NCBI RefSeq assembly: GCF_017313275.1
Contig: NZ_JAFLNM010000002.1
Coordinates: 1 to 64,000 of the forward strand
Source: Flagellimonas profundi
Lineage (GTDB): Bacteria; Bacteroidota; Bacteroidia; Flavobacteriales; Flavobacteriaceae
DNA length: 64,000 nucleotides
Direction: 5' to 3'
Below are positions 41,838-49,133 of this stretch, one piece after another. The first letter of the stretch is position 1. Every line of letters begins with the position of its first letter. The notes under the pieces were generated by a model, which worked only from the letters and a program-made list of their open reading frames with translations, searched no databases and had not been told where the DNA came from. Made by a program: the position numbers and the translations under genes.

Positions 41838-43949
41838 CTAAAAACTGTATTGTATAAATGCCGATAGATTTCTTCCTGGATCGTTAATGGGTACCCTGCC
41901 ATAATCCGCTTGGTTCACAAAAGAAAAATTCAAGTGGTTGTTGTAGGTCACATCAAAAATATTGGATGCAGCAACCCCAAGCGTTAAGTGTTCAAAGGGC
42001 TTTGCTCCAAAACGCAAATCCATTACCCCATAGCCATCCGTTGTTTGTTCCCCAAAAGAAAGGGCAATATCCGATTGTTCAGAGGTAATGGTGTAGGTGG
42101 CCCTGGCCCATATTCTCTCTTTTTCAAAACTGAGGTTAAAACGTGTTACCAAAGGAGGGGTCAATGGAAGGGATTCATCCAAATCCTGATTTTTTGCATA
42201 CACATAGGACAGTTCTGTTTTAAAGGCAAAATCTTCCAGGAAATCCAGTTCCCCGAATACTTCAAAACCCGTTTTATAGGCTTCATTTAGGTTTGTGAAC
42301 CTTTTTACATCGGTAGGTTCGGCCATGGGCATGTACTTTTTATCCAATGATGGATCTATCACGGGAACAATGTAATTGTCGTAAATGGAATAATAAATCG
42401 ACGCTCCATAATCCAGTCCATTGATTGCATAACCATCAAAATCCAAATTTGCCTTTGCCCCCAACTCAAATTGATTGTTCACTTCGGCATCCAAGTAAGG
42501 GTTGCCCACATATTCGTAGGGGTCTTGACCCACCGTAAAATGGTTGATGAATCTTTCTATCATGTTGGCAGACCGCACCCCTCTACCATAAGCCAATTCA
42601 AACAAAAGATTTGAGGTAGCCATGTATTTTACTGATGCTGTTGTACTAAAATTATGCTCTGTACGAGTATCCAAATCGGGATATTCGGCCACAAAATCAT
42701 CGGCTGGCGCATCAATTTTTGAATGTACCCTATCGTACCTTGCCCCCACATTCAACAAAAACTTTTGCGATAAGGGGTATTTACCCTCCACAAATGCTCC
42801 ATAATCATCAATTTGGGAATCTTGCCATACCTCATCCACAAATTCCATTGGGGCAGGCAATTGATCACCGTTCATGTTTCTTTTTACCAGACGTGTTCTA
42901 TTTCCTGTTCTTCCTACGGAAAAAGCATCCAATCCGGTATACAATTTAAAATTGTCGATAGGTCTCCACTCCAGTTCCACCCTACCTCCAAGGGTTGTTG
43001 CATCCACTACGGAAACCGCCTCGGTCATCATAAAAGACGGCCTTAGCTCGTTCGTCATAACATGATCTACTTTGGAGCGATAGACTTTCGCGCTCAAGGT
43101 TTTTAATCCATCCGAAATATTGTCCCACTTATAATCTACAGAGAGTACGTTACTGTTATCTTCCTCTGTATCCATGGGCAGACCAGCATGCAGTACATCA
43201 CGACCAAAAGATTGTCTAAACCCTATCTGGATTCTTTGGTTATCTGTTAGATCATATCCTAACCGAACCCCATAATCGGTGCTTTTAAACGATGACGGTA
43301 TTTCGTTTCCATCACCATCTTCGTAGTTGCCAAAATCCCGGAATCCGAAATTGAGATTGGCATCAAAATCTTCACCAACATATGTAAGGTTGGCAAAACT
43401 AGTGATGGCATTACCGTTGTTCTCACCGCCAAAGTTGACTTTGCCATGATACCCCTTTTCTTGTTTTTCCACTTCTTGGGTCACCAAATTCACAATGCCG
43501 CCAAAGGTGGGCCCGTATCTAAAGGTATATGGCCCTTTAACTACTTCCACCCGCTCTATCTCCTCTGGGGTCACATGGGTGGTTATGGGGTCCATACGGT
43601 TGGGGCAGGCATGCATTACTTTGGTTCCTCCATTGAACTGAACATTTAACTGTTCGTATTGCGAAGCGCGGAACGAAGGGTCAATAGCATAGTTACCACG
43701 TTTGATCAGATTAAAGCCATTAATGTCCTTAAAAAGGTCGGCTACATTTTTGGATTGAACGATTTTCTTCTCCGGTTCACTTTTAAAAGTGGAAAAAACC
43801 GGGTCTGATTTACTTTTTCCTTCCACCAGTACCTCATCCAATTGTACCGGTTTTTTTGATAGGGAATCTTGCGCATTCGAAACCTGCGCGAAGGACACAG
43901 TGGTCCCAAAAAGCAAAACACAAAGTTTTGCCATTGCACTTTTATTCAT
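41838..43949 (-). CDS. TonB-dependent receptor of the copper (OprC/NosA) type
   Basis: A 703-residue outer membrane receptor: signal peptide to about residue 22, plug with VEVVKGPYTFRYGPTFGGIV, then barrel ending in a terminal Phe. The plug carries CPNRM (C115, M119), the CxxxM pair, and the barrel carries DHVMT (H296, M298), the HxM pair. In Pseudomonas OprC such a CxxxM-HxM set binds copper, with the same separation of about 180 residues. The upstream gene encodes a Cys/Met-rich membrane protein. Copper import is therefore likely, possibly to supply a cuproenzyme. Confidence 0.87.
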   Translation of the reverse strand: MNKSAMAKLCVLLFGTTVSFAQVSNAQDSLSKKPVQLDEVLVEGKSKSDPVFSTFKSEPEKKIVQSKNVADLFKDINGFNLIKRGNYAIDPSFRASQYEQLNVQFNGGTKVMHACPNRMDPITTHVTPEEIERVEVVKGPYTFRYGPTFGGIVNLVTQEVEKQEKGYHGKVNFGGENNGNAITSFANLTYVGEDFDANLNFGFRDFGNYEDGDGNEIPSSFKSTDYGVRLGYDLTDNQRIQIGFRQSFGRDVLHAGLPMDTEEDNSNVLSVDYKWDNISDGLKTLSAKVYRSKVDHVMTNELRPSFMMTEAVSVVDATTLGGRVELEWRPIDNFKLYTGLDAFSVGRTGNRTRLVKRNMNGDQLPAPMEFVDEVWQDSQIDDYGAFVEGKYPLSQKFLLNVGARYDRVHSKIDAPADDFVAEYPDLDTRTEHNFSTTASVKYMATSNLLFELAYGRGVRSANMIERFINHFTVGQDPYEYVGNPYLDAEVNNQFELGAKANLDFDGYAINGLDYGASIYYSIYDNYIVPVIDPSLDKKYMPMAEPTDVKRFTNLNEAYKTGFEVFGELDFLEDFAFKTELSYVYAKNQDLDESLPLTPPLVTRFNLSFEKERIWARATYTITSEQSDIALSFGEQTTDGYGVMDLRFGAKPFEHLTLGVAASNIFDVTYNNHLNFSFVNQADYGRVPINDPGRNLSAFIQYSF

Positions 43950-44011
43950 TTTTGATGTTATGTTTAAGATTATACTTTAGGCCATGGGTATTGGCCGTTT
44001 TCGTGTGAATC

Positions 44012-44401
44012 TTAAATCATCGGAGGCTTGATAAGGGTACTGCTAAAGCTATAGGAATAAGAGTCTTTATAGTAGAAAGTATTGGTAGTTGCCCCAGTAT
44101 CGTTGGGCAGGTTATAATCGGGCAAATCCATGAAAAACACCAACACCTCTTCCCAGCCTATCACGGGCATTGGCTCATCGTCCTCCGCTTGTGCACGGAG
44201 CATTTGCATTAACATACACTTACCATTACAATTTAGTTCAGGTTTGTCCTTGTTTTCGCAAAGTTGTTCTATAAACCCCTCCCTATCCAAACTGTAATAC
44301 ACGTACATGGACGAAAAACGGAGGTTGCCCACAAGTATCAAAACAATGAACAACAAAGAAAATCCAATTTGTCTACGTAAAGTATTTGAAGGGTTTTTCA
44401 A
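44012..44401 (-). CDS. Cys/Met-rich single-pass membrane protein
   Basis: A 129-residue protein with an N-terminal transmembrane helix (about 11-28) and a soluble part with LCENKDKPELNCNGKCMLMQ at residues 47-66, which holds three Cys and two Met in a short stretch. The rest is Tyr/Ser/Pro-rich. It is known to me only as a recurring small protein beside metal-related TonB receptors in Bacteroidota. Here it is 62 bp before the copper-type receptor, in the same transcript, and may handle copper in the periplasm. Confidence 0.75.
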   Translation of the reverse strand: MKNPSNTLRRQIGFSLLFIVLILVGNLRFSSMYVYYSLDREGFIEQLCENKDKPELNCNGKCMLMQMLRAQAEDDEPMPVIGWEEVLVFFMDLPDYNLPNDTGATTNTFYYKDSYSYSFSSTLIKPPMI

Positions 44402-44432
44402 TGTAATACTACTTCTAAATTAAATCAACCAT

Positions 44433-44506
44433 CAAATTTAAGGCAGCCAAAATTATTGCTTTGTGACCAAAGTCACTTAAAAACCATCTCTATCGCAATA
44501 TATTTG
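44433..44506. promoter_or_regulatory. Bidirectional promoter with a central CRP/FNR-type site
   Basis: TGTGACCAAAGTCACT at 44462-44477 fits TGTGA-N6-TCACA with one mismatch. A -7 box TATATTTG lies on the plus strand at 44499-44506 and TAAATTTG on the minus strand at 44440-44433. Each begins 29.5 bp from the palindrome centre, placing it near -41.5 for both starts, the position of class II activation. It serves the copper receptor operon and the lipoprotein gene. Confidence 0.65.
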
Positions 44507-44581
44507 ACTTTCCATTAATACTTATTAAAGTTCCATTATTGTTCAACTAAACTTTTCCTGTTTATTTTTGTTTTCAAATTA

Positions 44582-45034
44582 ATGATCATGCGAAAAATAT
44601 TTTCCATACTGCTTTGTACGATTTTGTTCCTAAGTTTTTCTTGTAAACAGAAACAAGATGACAAAGAAACCACTACAGAATCCACTGCCCAGATGGATAA
44701 AGTCATGGCAATTCATGACGAGGTGATGCCCAAAATGGGTACTATCGGTAAATTGGTGGGAGAACTGAAGCCTAAGGTGGATTCCACAGAAATGGGACGG
44801 CAATATGAAGTGGCGATGAAAGACCTACAAGACGCCAACACAGCGATGATGGATTGGATGAAAGACTTTGGAGACCGATTTAATCACGAAGAAATATTGG
44901 AGGGCAAAGCGCTTACCGAGGAAAAACAGCAGTGGCTGGACGAAGAGGAAGAAAAAGTAAAAGTGGTGAAGGAAAAAATCAATGGTAGTATTGCACGTGC
45001 CGAAGCACTTCTTGCCAAGGATACTGTACAATAA
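44582..45034 (+). CDS. Helical lipoprotein
   Basis: A 150-residue lipoprotein with lipobox LSFSC (Cys near residue 21). The mature part is nearly all charged alpha helix (DKVMAIHDEVMPKMG, then long Glu/Lys-rich helices to the end) and has Met/His-containing turns. Family not recognised. The promoter faces that of the copper-type operon, so it may belong to the same response. ATG at 44582 or 44588 are both possible. A second possible promoter (TTG-N21-TATTTTTG) ends at 44570. Confidence 0.75.
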   Translation: MIMRKIFSILLCTILFLSFSCKQKQDDKETTTESTAQMDKVMAIHDEVMPKMGTIGKLVGELKPKVDSTEMGRQYEVAMKDLQDANTAMMDWMKDFGDRFNHEEILEGKALTEEKQQWLDEEEEKVKVVKEKINGSIARAEALLAKDTVQ

Positions 45035-45592
45035 TTACTTTTTCCATCGTAAACTTTCCATAATTCTTCTAATATCGTTCTGCAAGTACATGGCCGCAGG
45101 AAGAATGGAATCGTAATTGGGTTTAGCATAGAAATATAAAGAACCCGTCACAAAGTGATCGATGCTATCGGTGACATAAAACTGTGATTGTGATGCTGCA
45201 TTGCCGCTTACTTCGTAGAACATTCCATAAACACCGTCTTCCTCATTAATAAAGGGCTGCTCCAAAATGTTATCGGCCTTCACCACATGTTCGTAGGATA
45301 GTTTTTGGGCATCCACAAGCAGTGTGTCCAAATTACCTTGAACAGGTTTGTAGGTAAGGTAAATGGAACCGTTCATCATCGGGTAATCCAATACCATGGA
45401 ACAATCGTTGTTTTCTTTGATATTGGATAGTGTGTTCTTGTCAAAAGTATACATGCAGTCTGTCCCGGATTGCACGTACTCCGCTGTTGGATAATCCAAT
45501 CGCAACATGGCCTTGGGCTTGGGCAAAACTTCATCTTTACAGCTTACTAAAAGTACCGCTACAGCTACGAAAAATACAATCCTATGCTTCAT
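45035..45592 (-). CDS. gldD: Gliding motility lipoprotein GldD
   Basis: A 185-residue lipoprotein (lipobox VLLVSC, Cys near 18) needed for gliding in Flavobacterium. Recognisable blocks: LPKPKAMLRLDYPTAEY (25-41), MVLDYPMMNGSIYLTYKP, and LYFYAKPNYDSILPAAMYLQNDIRRIMES at the end. It overlaps gldE by 11 bp, the conserved arrangement. Confidence 0.93.
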   Translation of the reverse strand: MKHRIVFFVAVAVLLVSCKDEVLPKPKAMLRLDYPTAEYVQSGTDCMYTFDKNTLSNIKENNDCSMVLDYPMMNGSIYLTYKPVQGNLDTLLVDAQKLSYEHVVKADNILEQPFINEEDGVYGMFYEVSGNAASQSQFYVTDSIDHFVTGSLYFYAKPNYDSILPAAMYLQNDIRRIMESLRWKK

Positions 45593-46892
45593 GGGGCAAT
45601 GTTACTTTTATGCGTTTCAATCTTTTCTTGTCCATGCTTTCCACAATAAATTGATAGTCCTTGAACAATACCTTCTCTCCTATTTTTGGAAAACTCCCGG
45701 AGATTTCCAGTACGAACCCTGCAATGGTCTCAGATTCTCCTTTTTGGCCCTCAAACTCGTCCTCTTGTTCAATCTTCACCACACGATAGAAATCCTTTAA
45801 CGCGGTTTTACCGTCAAATACATAATTATGGTCGTCCAATTTGGAGAAGACCAGGTCTTCGTCATCAAACTCATCGCTAATATCGCCGACAATTTCTTCA
45901 ATAATGTCCTCCAAAGTGACTATTCCCGATGTACCTCCGTACTCATCCACCACAACGGCCAGGTGATTCTTCTTGTCCTGAAACTCCAACAGCAAATCAT
46001 CCAACTTCTTGTTTTCTGGCACAAAGTAAGGCTCACGGATGAGCGACATCCAATTAAAACTCTTTCTATCTATATAAGGTAAAAGGTCTTTCACGTAAAG
46101 AACGCCCAAAACGTTGTCCATATTTTCCGAAAAAACAGGAATTCGGGAGTATCCATTCTTTTTTATGTCCTGCAACACTTCTGGGAATTTCATTTTTTCG
46201 TTTACGGCGAAAATATCTATCCGCGGACGCATCACCTGTTTGGTATCCGTGTTTCCAAAGGTTACGATGCCTTCTAGAATTTTTTGTTCTTCCTTGGTGG
46301 TATCCCCTTCCGAGGCCAGTTCAAGAGCTTGTGAAAGGTGATTTATACTCAAGTTGGATTTTTTCTTCCCCAATTTATCCTCCATAAAAAGCGTTACGGC
46401 ACGCATTGGCGAACTTAAAGGGGAAAACAAATAGTTCAATACTTTTAGCGGAACTGCCATAAAATGCGAAAACTGTACTCGGTTGCGATTGGCGTATATC
46501 TTGGGCAAGATTTCCCCGAACATCAAAATCAAAAAGGTGGCTACCACTACTTCCAATAAAAAGCGGAAAGTTCCATCAATCCCTTCAAAAATGGTATTGC
46601 CGATTGAACTGAACAAAAGCACAATTCCAATATTGATGGCGTTGTTGGTAATTAGAATGGTTGCCAGCAATTTCTGAGGCTTATCCAGCAATTCCACGAT
46701 CAACTTGCTGCGCGAAGAATTGTTCTCGTTCATTTCGTTCACGTCGGTCTGTGAAAGGCCAAAAAGAGCCACTTCCGCAGCTGAAATCAGTGCAGAGCAA
46801 GCCAGAAGAAGCACTAGCACAACAATTTTTAAAGTGAAGATTCCACTAAAAGTGGTAAGATAAAATGCCAAACAATGGGGCTCGGGATCCAA
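45582..46892 (-). CDS. gldE: Gliding motility-associated protein GldE (CNNM/CBS)
   Basis: A 436-residue membrane protein with a DUF21/CNNM transmembrane domain (about 20-165, starting LKIVVLVLLLACSALISAAE), two CBS domains (about 200-320; VMRPRIDIFAV, VVDEYGGTSGIVTLEDIIEEIVGDI) and a CorC_HlyC transporter-associated domain at the C-terminus. Homologues carry magnesium or cobalt; in flavobacteria, gldE works with gldD in motility. Confidence 0.93.
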   Translation of the reverse strand: MDPEPHCLAFYLTTFSGIFTLKIVVLVLLLACSALISAAEVALFGLSQTDVNEMNENNSSRSKLIVELLDKPQKLLATILITNNAINIGIVLLFSSIGNTIFEGIDGTFRFLLEVVVATFLILMFGEILPKIYANRNRVQFSHFMAVPLKVLNYLFSPLSSPMRAVTLFMEDKLGKKKSNLSINHLSQALELASEGDTTKEEQKILEGIVTFGNTDTKQVMRPRIDIFAVNEKMKFPEVLQDIKKNGYSRIPVFSENMDNVLGVLYVKDLLPYIDRKSFNWMSLIREPYFVPENKKLDDLLLEFQDKKNHLAVVVDEYGGTSGIVTLEDIIEEIVGDISDEFDDEDLVFSKLDDHNYVFDGKTALKDFYRVVKIEQEDEFEGQKGESETIAGFVLEISGSFPKIGEKVLFKDYQFIVESMDKKRLKRIKVTLPHEA

Positions 46893-46920
46893 TTTAATAT
46901 TGCTTTTTAGTCTTTTTTAT

Positions 46921-47385
46921 TTAGAATGGTAGGTCGTCATCCTCTTCCTCCGAATTATCGGTAGGAGCTGCGGGGCTCTCAGCCTTTGGCGGTTCTTGGT
47001 AATTGGCGGACGATGACCCCGACGATTGCGCATTGGCCATACTTTCCTTCTTGGTCGTCAAAAAGGTAAAATCCTGTACGTGCACTTCGGTAGTATATCG
47101 CATATTGCCATCCTCACCTTGCCATTGCCTGTTTTTTAAACGGCCCTCCACATAGACCTTATCTCCTTTACTGAGGTATTTTTCACAAATTTCAGCAGCT
47201 TTGTTGCGCACTACAATATTGTGCCAATCCGTATTGGTCACCCTTTCGCCCGTTTGCCTGTTGGTATAGGTCTCGTTGGTGGCCAAAGGGAATCTACCGA
47301 TACAATTACCGCCCTCAAAATAGTGCATTTTCACTTCGTCTCCCAAATGCCCGATCAGCATTACTTTGTTCAATGTTCCGCTCAT
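46921..47385 (-). CDS. ssb: Single-stranded DNA-binding protein
   Basis: A 154-residue SSB. OB fold at residues 1-108 (GTLNKVMLIGHLGDEVKMHY, WHNIVVRNKAAEICEKYLSKGDKVYVEG), a Gly/Ser/Pro linker, and the acidic tip DDDLPF that binds partner proteins. It is placed between mutY and gldE, the usual order in Flavobacteriaceae. Confidence 0.96.
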   Translation of the reverse strand: MSGTLNKVMLIGHLGDEVKMHYFEGGNCIGRFPLATNETYTNRQTGERVTNTDWHNIVVRNKAAEICEKYLSKGDKVYVEGRLKNRQWQGEDGNMRYTTEVHVQDFTFLTTKKESMANAQSSGSSSANYQEPPKAESPAAPTDNSEEEDDDLPF

Positions 47386-47409
47386 ATCTCTCTTAATTAA
47401 TCAAAAGTA

Positions 47410-48447
47410 CTAAATTTTCAATGTCCTGATAAAATCTGCTATCAAAACTGGTACGGGAAAACCACCGATTTCTTTCCAGGGTGTTCCTTTCTCTAATATA
47501 TCAGAAGTTTTTAGGATCCAAAATTGTGTGTGCAAATGTTGGTGCGACAGTTTGTGCACAATGGGTTCATTATTATATAATGATAAGGACGCTGTTTCGG
47601 GAACAACATCCTTTTTCTTGATCAAAGGTCTTAATTCTTCGGCCTGAAGCTGCTTTTCCGATTCAATAAGTGGAAACTGATATAAATTCCGCCAAATACC
47701 CTTGCCCGTTCGCTGTTCCAAAACGGTGTTGCGATCATCGTCAAGCAATACGATATAATTAAAGTATCGGTTCCGTACCTTGGTCTTGTTCAATTTTACA
47801 GGAAGTCGGTCTACCTTGTTTTCTTGGAGGGCCACACAACTTTCCTGGAGCGGGCATAATAAACAATATGGTTTTTTAGGCGCACATTGCACAGCCCCGA
47901 ACTCCATTACCCCTTGATTATAGTCTCTAATGTTCGCAGGGTCCATTACTTCGCGGGCAAGTTCTTTAAAATATTTGATGCCCTGAGTGCTATTGATAGG
48001 TGTGTCGACCCCAAAATAACGCGACAAAACACGATATACATTCCCGTCCACAACGGGTTCTGGAATATCAAAACAGAAAGATGCGATGGCACTTGCGGTA
48101 TAATCGCCCACCCCTTTCAACGATTTTAACTCTTTATAGGTATTGGGGAACTCCCCGTTAAAATCTTCCACTACCATTTTGGCCGTGGTGTGCAAATTGC
48201 GTGCCCGGGAATAATAGCCTAGTCCCTGCCACAACTTGAGCACCTGTTCTTCGGGCGCATCCGCCAAATCATAAACTGTGGGAAAAGCTTCCACAAACCT
48301 TAAATAATATGGCATTCCCTGGGCAACACGGGTCTGTTGCAGAATAATTTCCGACAGCCAAACTTTGTAGGGATCACGTGTTTCCCTCCAGGGAAGATTA
48401 CGCTGATGTTCACGGTACCAATTCAGGATTTTAGGGGCAAAATTCAT
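47410..48447 (-). CDS. mutY: A/G-specific adenine glycosylase
   Basis: A 345-residue MutY that removes adenine opposite 8-oxoguanine. EIILQQTRVAQGMPYY near 33-48 and the HhH motif LKGVGDYTASAIASF with catalytic Asp near 122-136 are clear; the [4Fe-4S] cluster Cys spacing C-x6-C-x2-C-x5-C is in CAPKKPYCLLCPLQESC near 191-207; a C-terminal NUDIX-like domain follows (about 230-345). Confidence 0.95.
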   Translation of the reverse strand: MNFAPKILNWYREHQRNLPWRETRDPYKVWLSEIILQQTRVAQGMPYYLRFVEAFPTVYDLADAPEEQVLKLWQGLGYYSRARNLHTTAKMVVEDFNGEFPNTYKELKSLKGVGDYTASAIASFCFDIPEPVVDGNVYRVLSRYFGVDTPINSTQGIKYFKELAREVMDPANIRDYNQGVMEFGAVQCAPKKPYCLLCPLQESCVALQENKVDRLPVKLNKTKVRNRYFNYIVLLDDDRNTVLEQRTGKGIWRNLYQFPLIESEKQLQAEELRPLIKKKDVVPETASLSLYNNEPIVHKLSHQHLHTQFWILKTSDILEKGTPWKEIGGFPVPVLIADFIRTLKI

Positions 48448-48528
48448 TAAAGAAAGTAATAAAGGTCAAATGTATCAGTTTATATACTTAAAATTAAAGG
48501 GTTAAAGGGAAAGATTAATTATAATGTT

Positions 48529-48536
48529 TATATTTG
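48529..48536 (+). promoter_or_regulatory. -7 element of the HU gene
   Basis: TATATTTG matches TAnnTTTG 35 bp before the ATG of the HU gene; -33 is weak. Confidence 0.5.
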
Positions 48537-48571
48537 CAAGCCGAAAAAAATTAGAAAATTAATAAGACGAA

Positions 48572-48862
48572 ATGACGAAAGCAGATATTGTAACTAGGAT
48601 CTCAGAAAAACTAGGTATCGAAAAAGGAGACGTGCAAGCGACAGTAGAATCCTTTATGGAAGAGGTGAAATCATCCTTGGAGAATGGTGATAATGTTTAT
48701 TTAAGAGGTTTTGGTAGTTTTATCATCAAGACCAGAGCGGAAAAAACAGGTAGAAACATCTCTAAGAACACTACCATCAAAATTCCTGCGCACAATATTC
48801 CTGCATTTAAGCCAGCCAAAGTTTTTGTGGAAGGCGTAAAAACTAATGTACAAGTAAAATAA
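48572..48862 (+). CDS. HU family DNA-binding protein
   Basis: A 96-residue HU/IHF-type nucleoid protein. MTKADIVTRISEKLGIEKGDV forms the helical body, VYLRGFGSFIIKTRAEKTGRN the beta arm base, and IPAHNIPAFKPAKVF has the conserved Pro that intercalates in DNA. Normal length. bL38 follows 29 bp downstream, presumably in the same transcript. Confidence 0.95.
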   Translation: MTKADIVTRISEKLGIEKGDVQATVESFMEEVKSSLENGDNVYLRGFGSFIIKTRAEKTGRNISKNTTIKIPAHNIPAFKPAKVFVEGVKTNVQVK

Positions 48863-48891
48863 TATAATTAACAACACTAAAGCAAGAGCAT

Positions 48892-48981
48892 ATGCCGAGT
48901 GGAAAGAAAAGAAAAAGACATAAGGTAGCTACGCACAAGCGTAAGAAGCGCAGAAGAGCAAACCGACACAAGAAAAAGTAG
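48892..48981 (+). CDS. Ribosomal protein bL38 (AURKAIP1/COX24-like), 29 residues
   Basis: A tiny basic protein: MPSGKKRKRHKVATHKRKKR then RRANRHKKK, with 19 Lys/Arg out of 29 residues. It is related to the AURKAIP1/COX24 (mS38) family and corresponds to the small protein bL38 seen in the Flavobacterium johnsoniae ribosome structure. Too short for most gene finders. Its stop codon lies in the stem of the following terminator. The HU-bL38-rng order is common in the family. Confidence 0.85.
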   Translation: MPSGKKRKRHKVATHKRKKRRRANRHKKK

Positions 48982-48999
48982 TTGTTTCAACTACTTTTT
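48973..48999 (+). terminator. Intrinsic terminator of HU-bL38
   Basis: AAAAAGTAGTTG-TTT-CAACTACTTTTT, a 12 bp perfect stem that includes the bL38 stop codon. Confidence 0.85.
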
Positions 49000-49015
49000 C
49001 GTTTTACCCTATCAC

Positions 49016-49118
49016 GTTCTTTGACATAGAGATTCAAGAAACGAATTTCAATCGGTTCGAAAAATAACCGATTCCATATATTGTTTAATCATTTATCCCA
49101 AAATTCATGTGGGATAAA
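49016..49118 (+). promoter_or_regulatory. Leader of the RNase G gene: boxA-like site and two hairpins
   Basis: GTTCTTTGACAT at 49016-49027 matches the boxA antitermination motif found in Bacteroidota rRNA leaders. AATCGGTT (49050-49057) pairs perfectly with AACCGATT (49066-49073); TTTATCCCA (49092-49100) pairs perfectly with TGGGATAAA (49110-49118). Two consecutive hairpins directly before an RNase E/G gene recall the autoregulatory rne leader of E. coli. Confidence 0.6.
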
Positions 49119-49133
49119 TAAAAATCGATTCAG

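Noticed and set aside
49016-49045. TTTG of the boxA-like motif as a -33 promoter element
   Set aside because: No TAnnTTTG follows at the required 19-21 bp, so boxA is the better reading.
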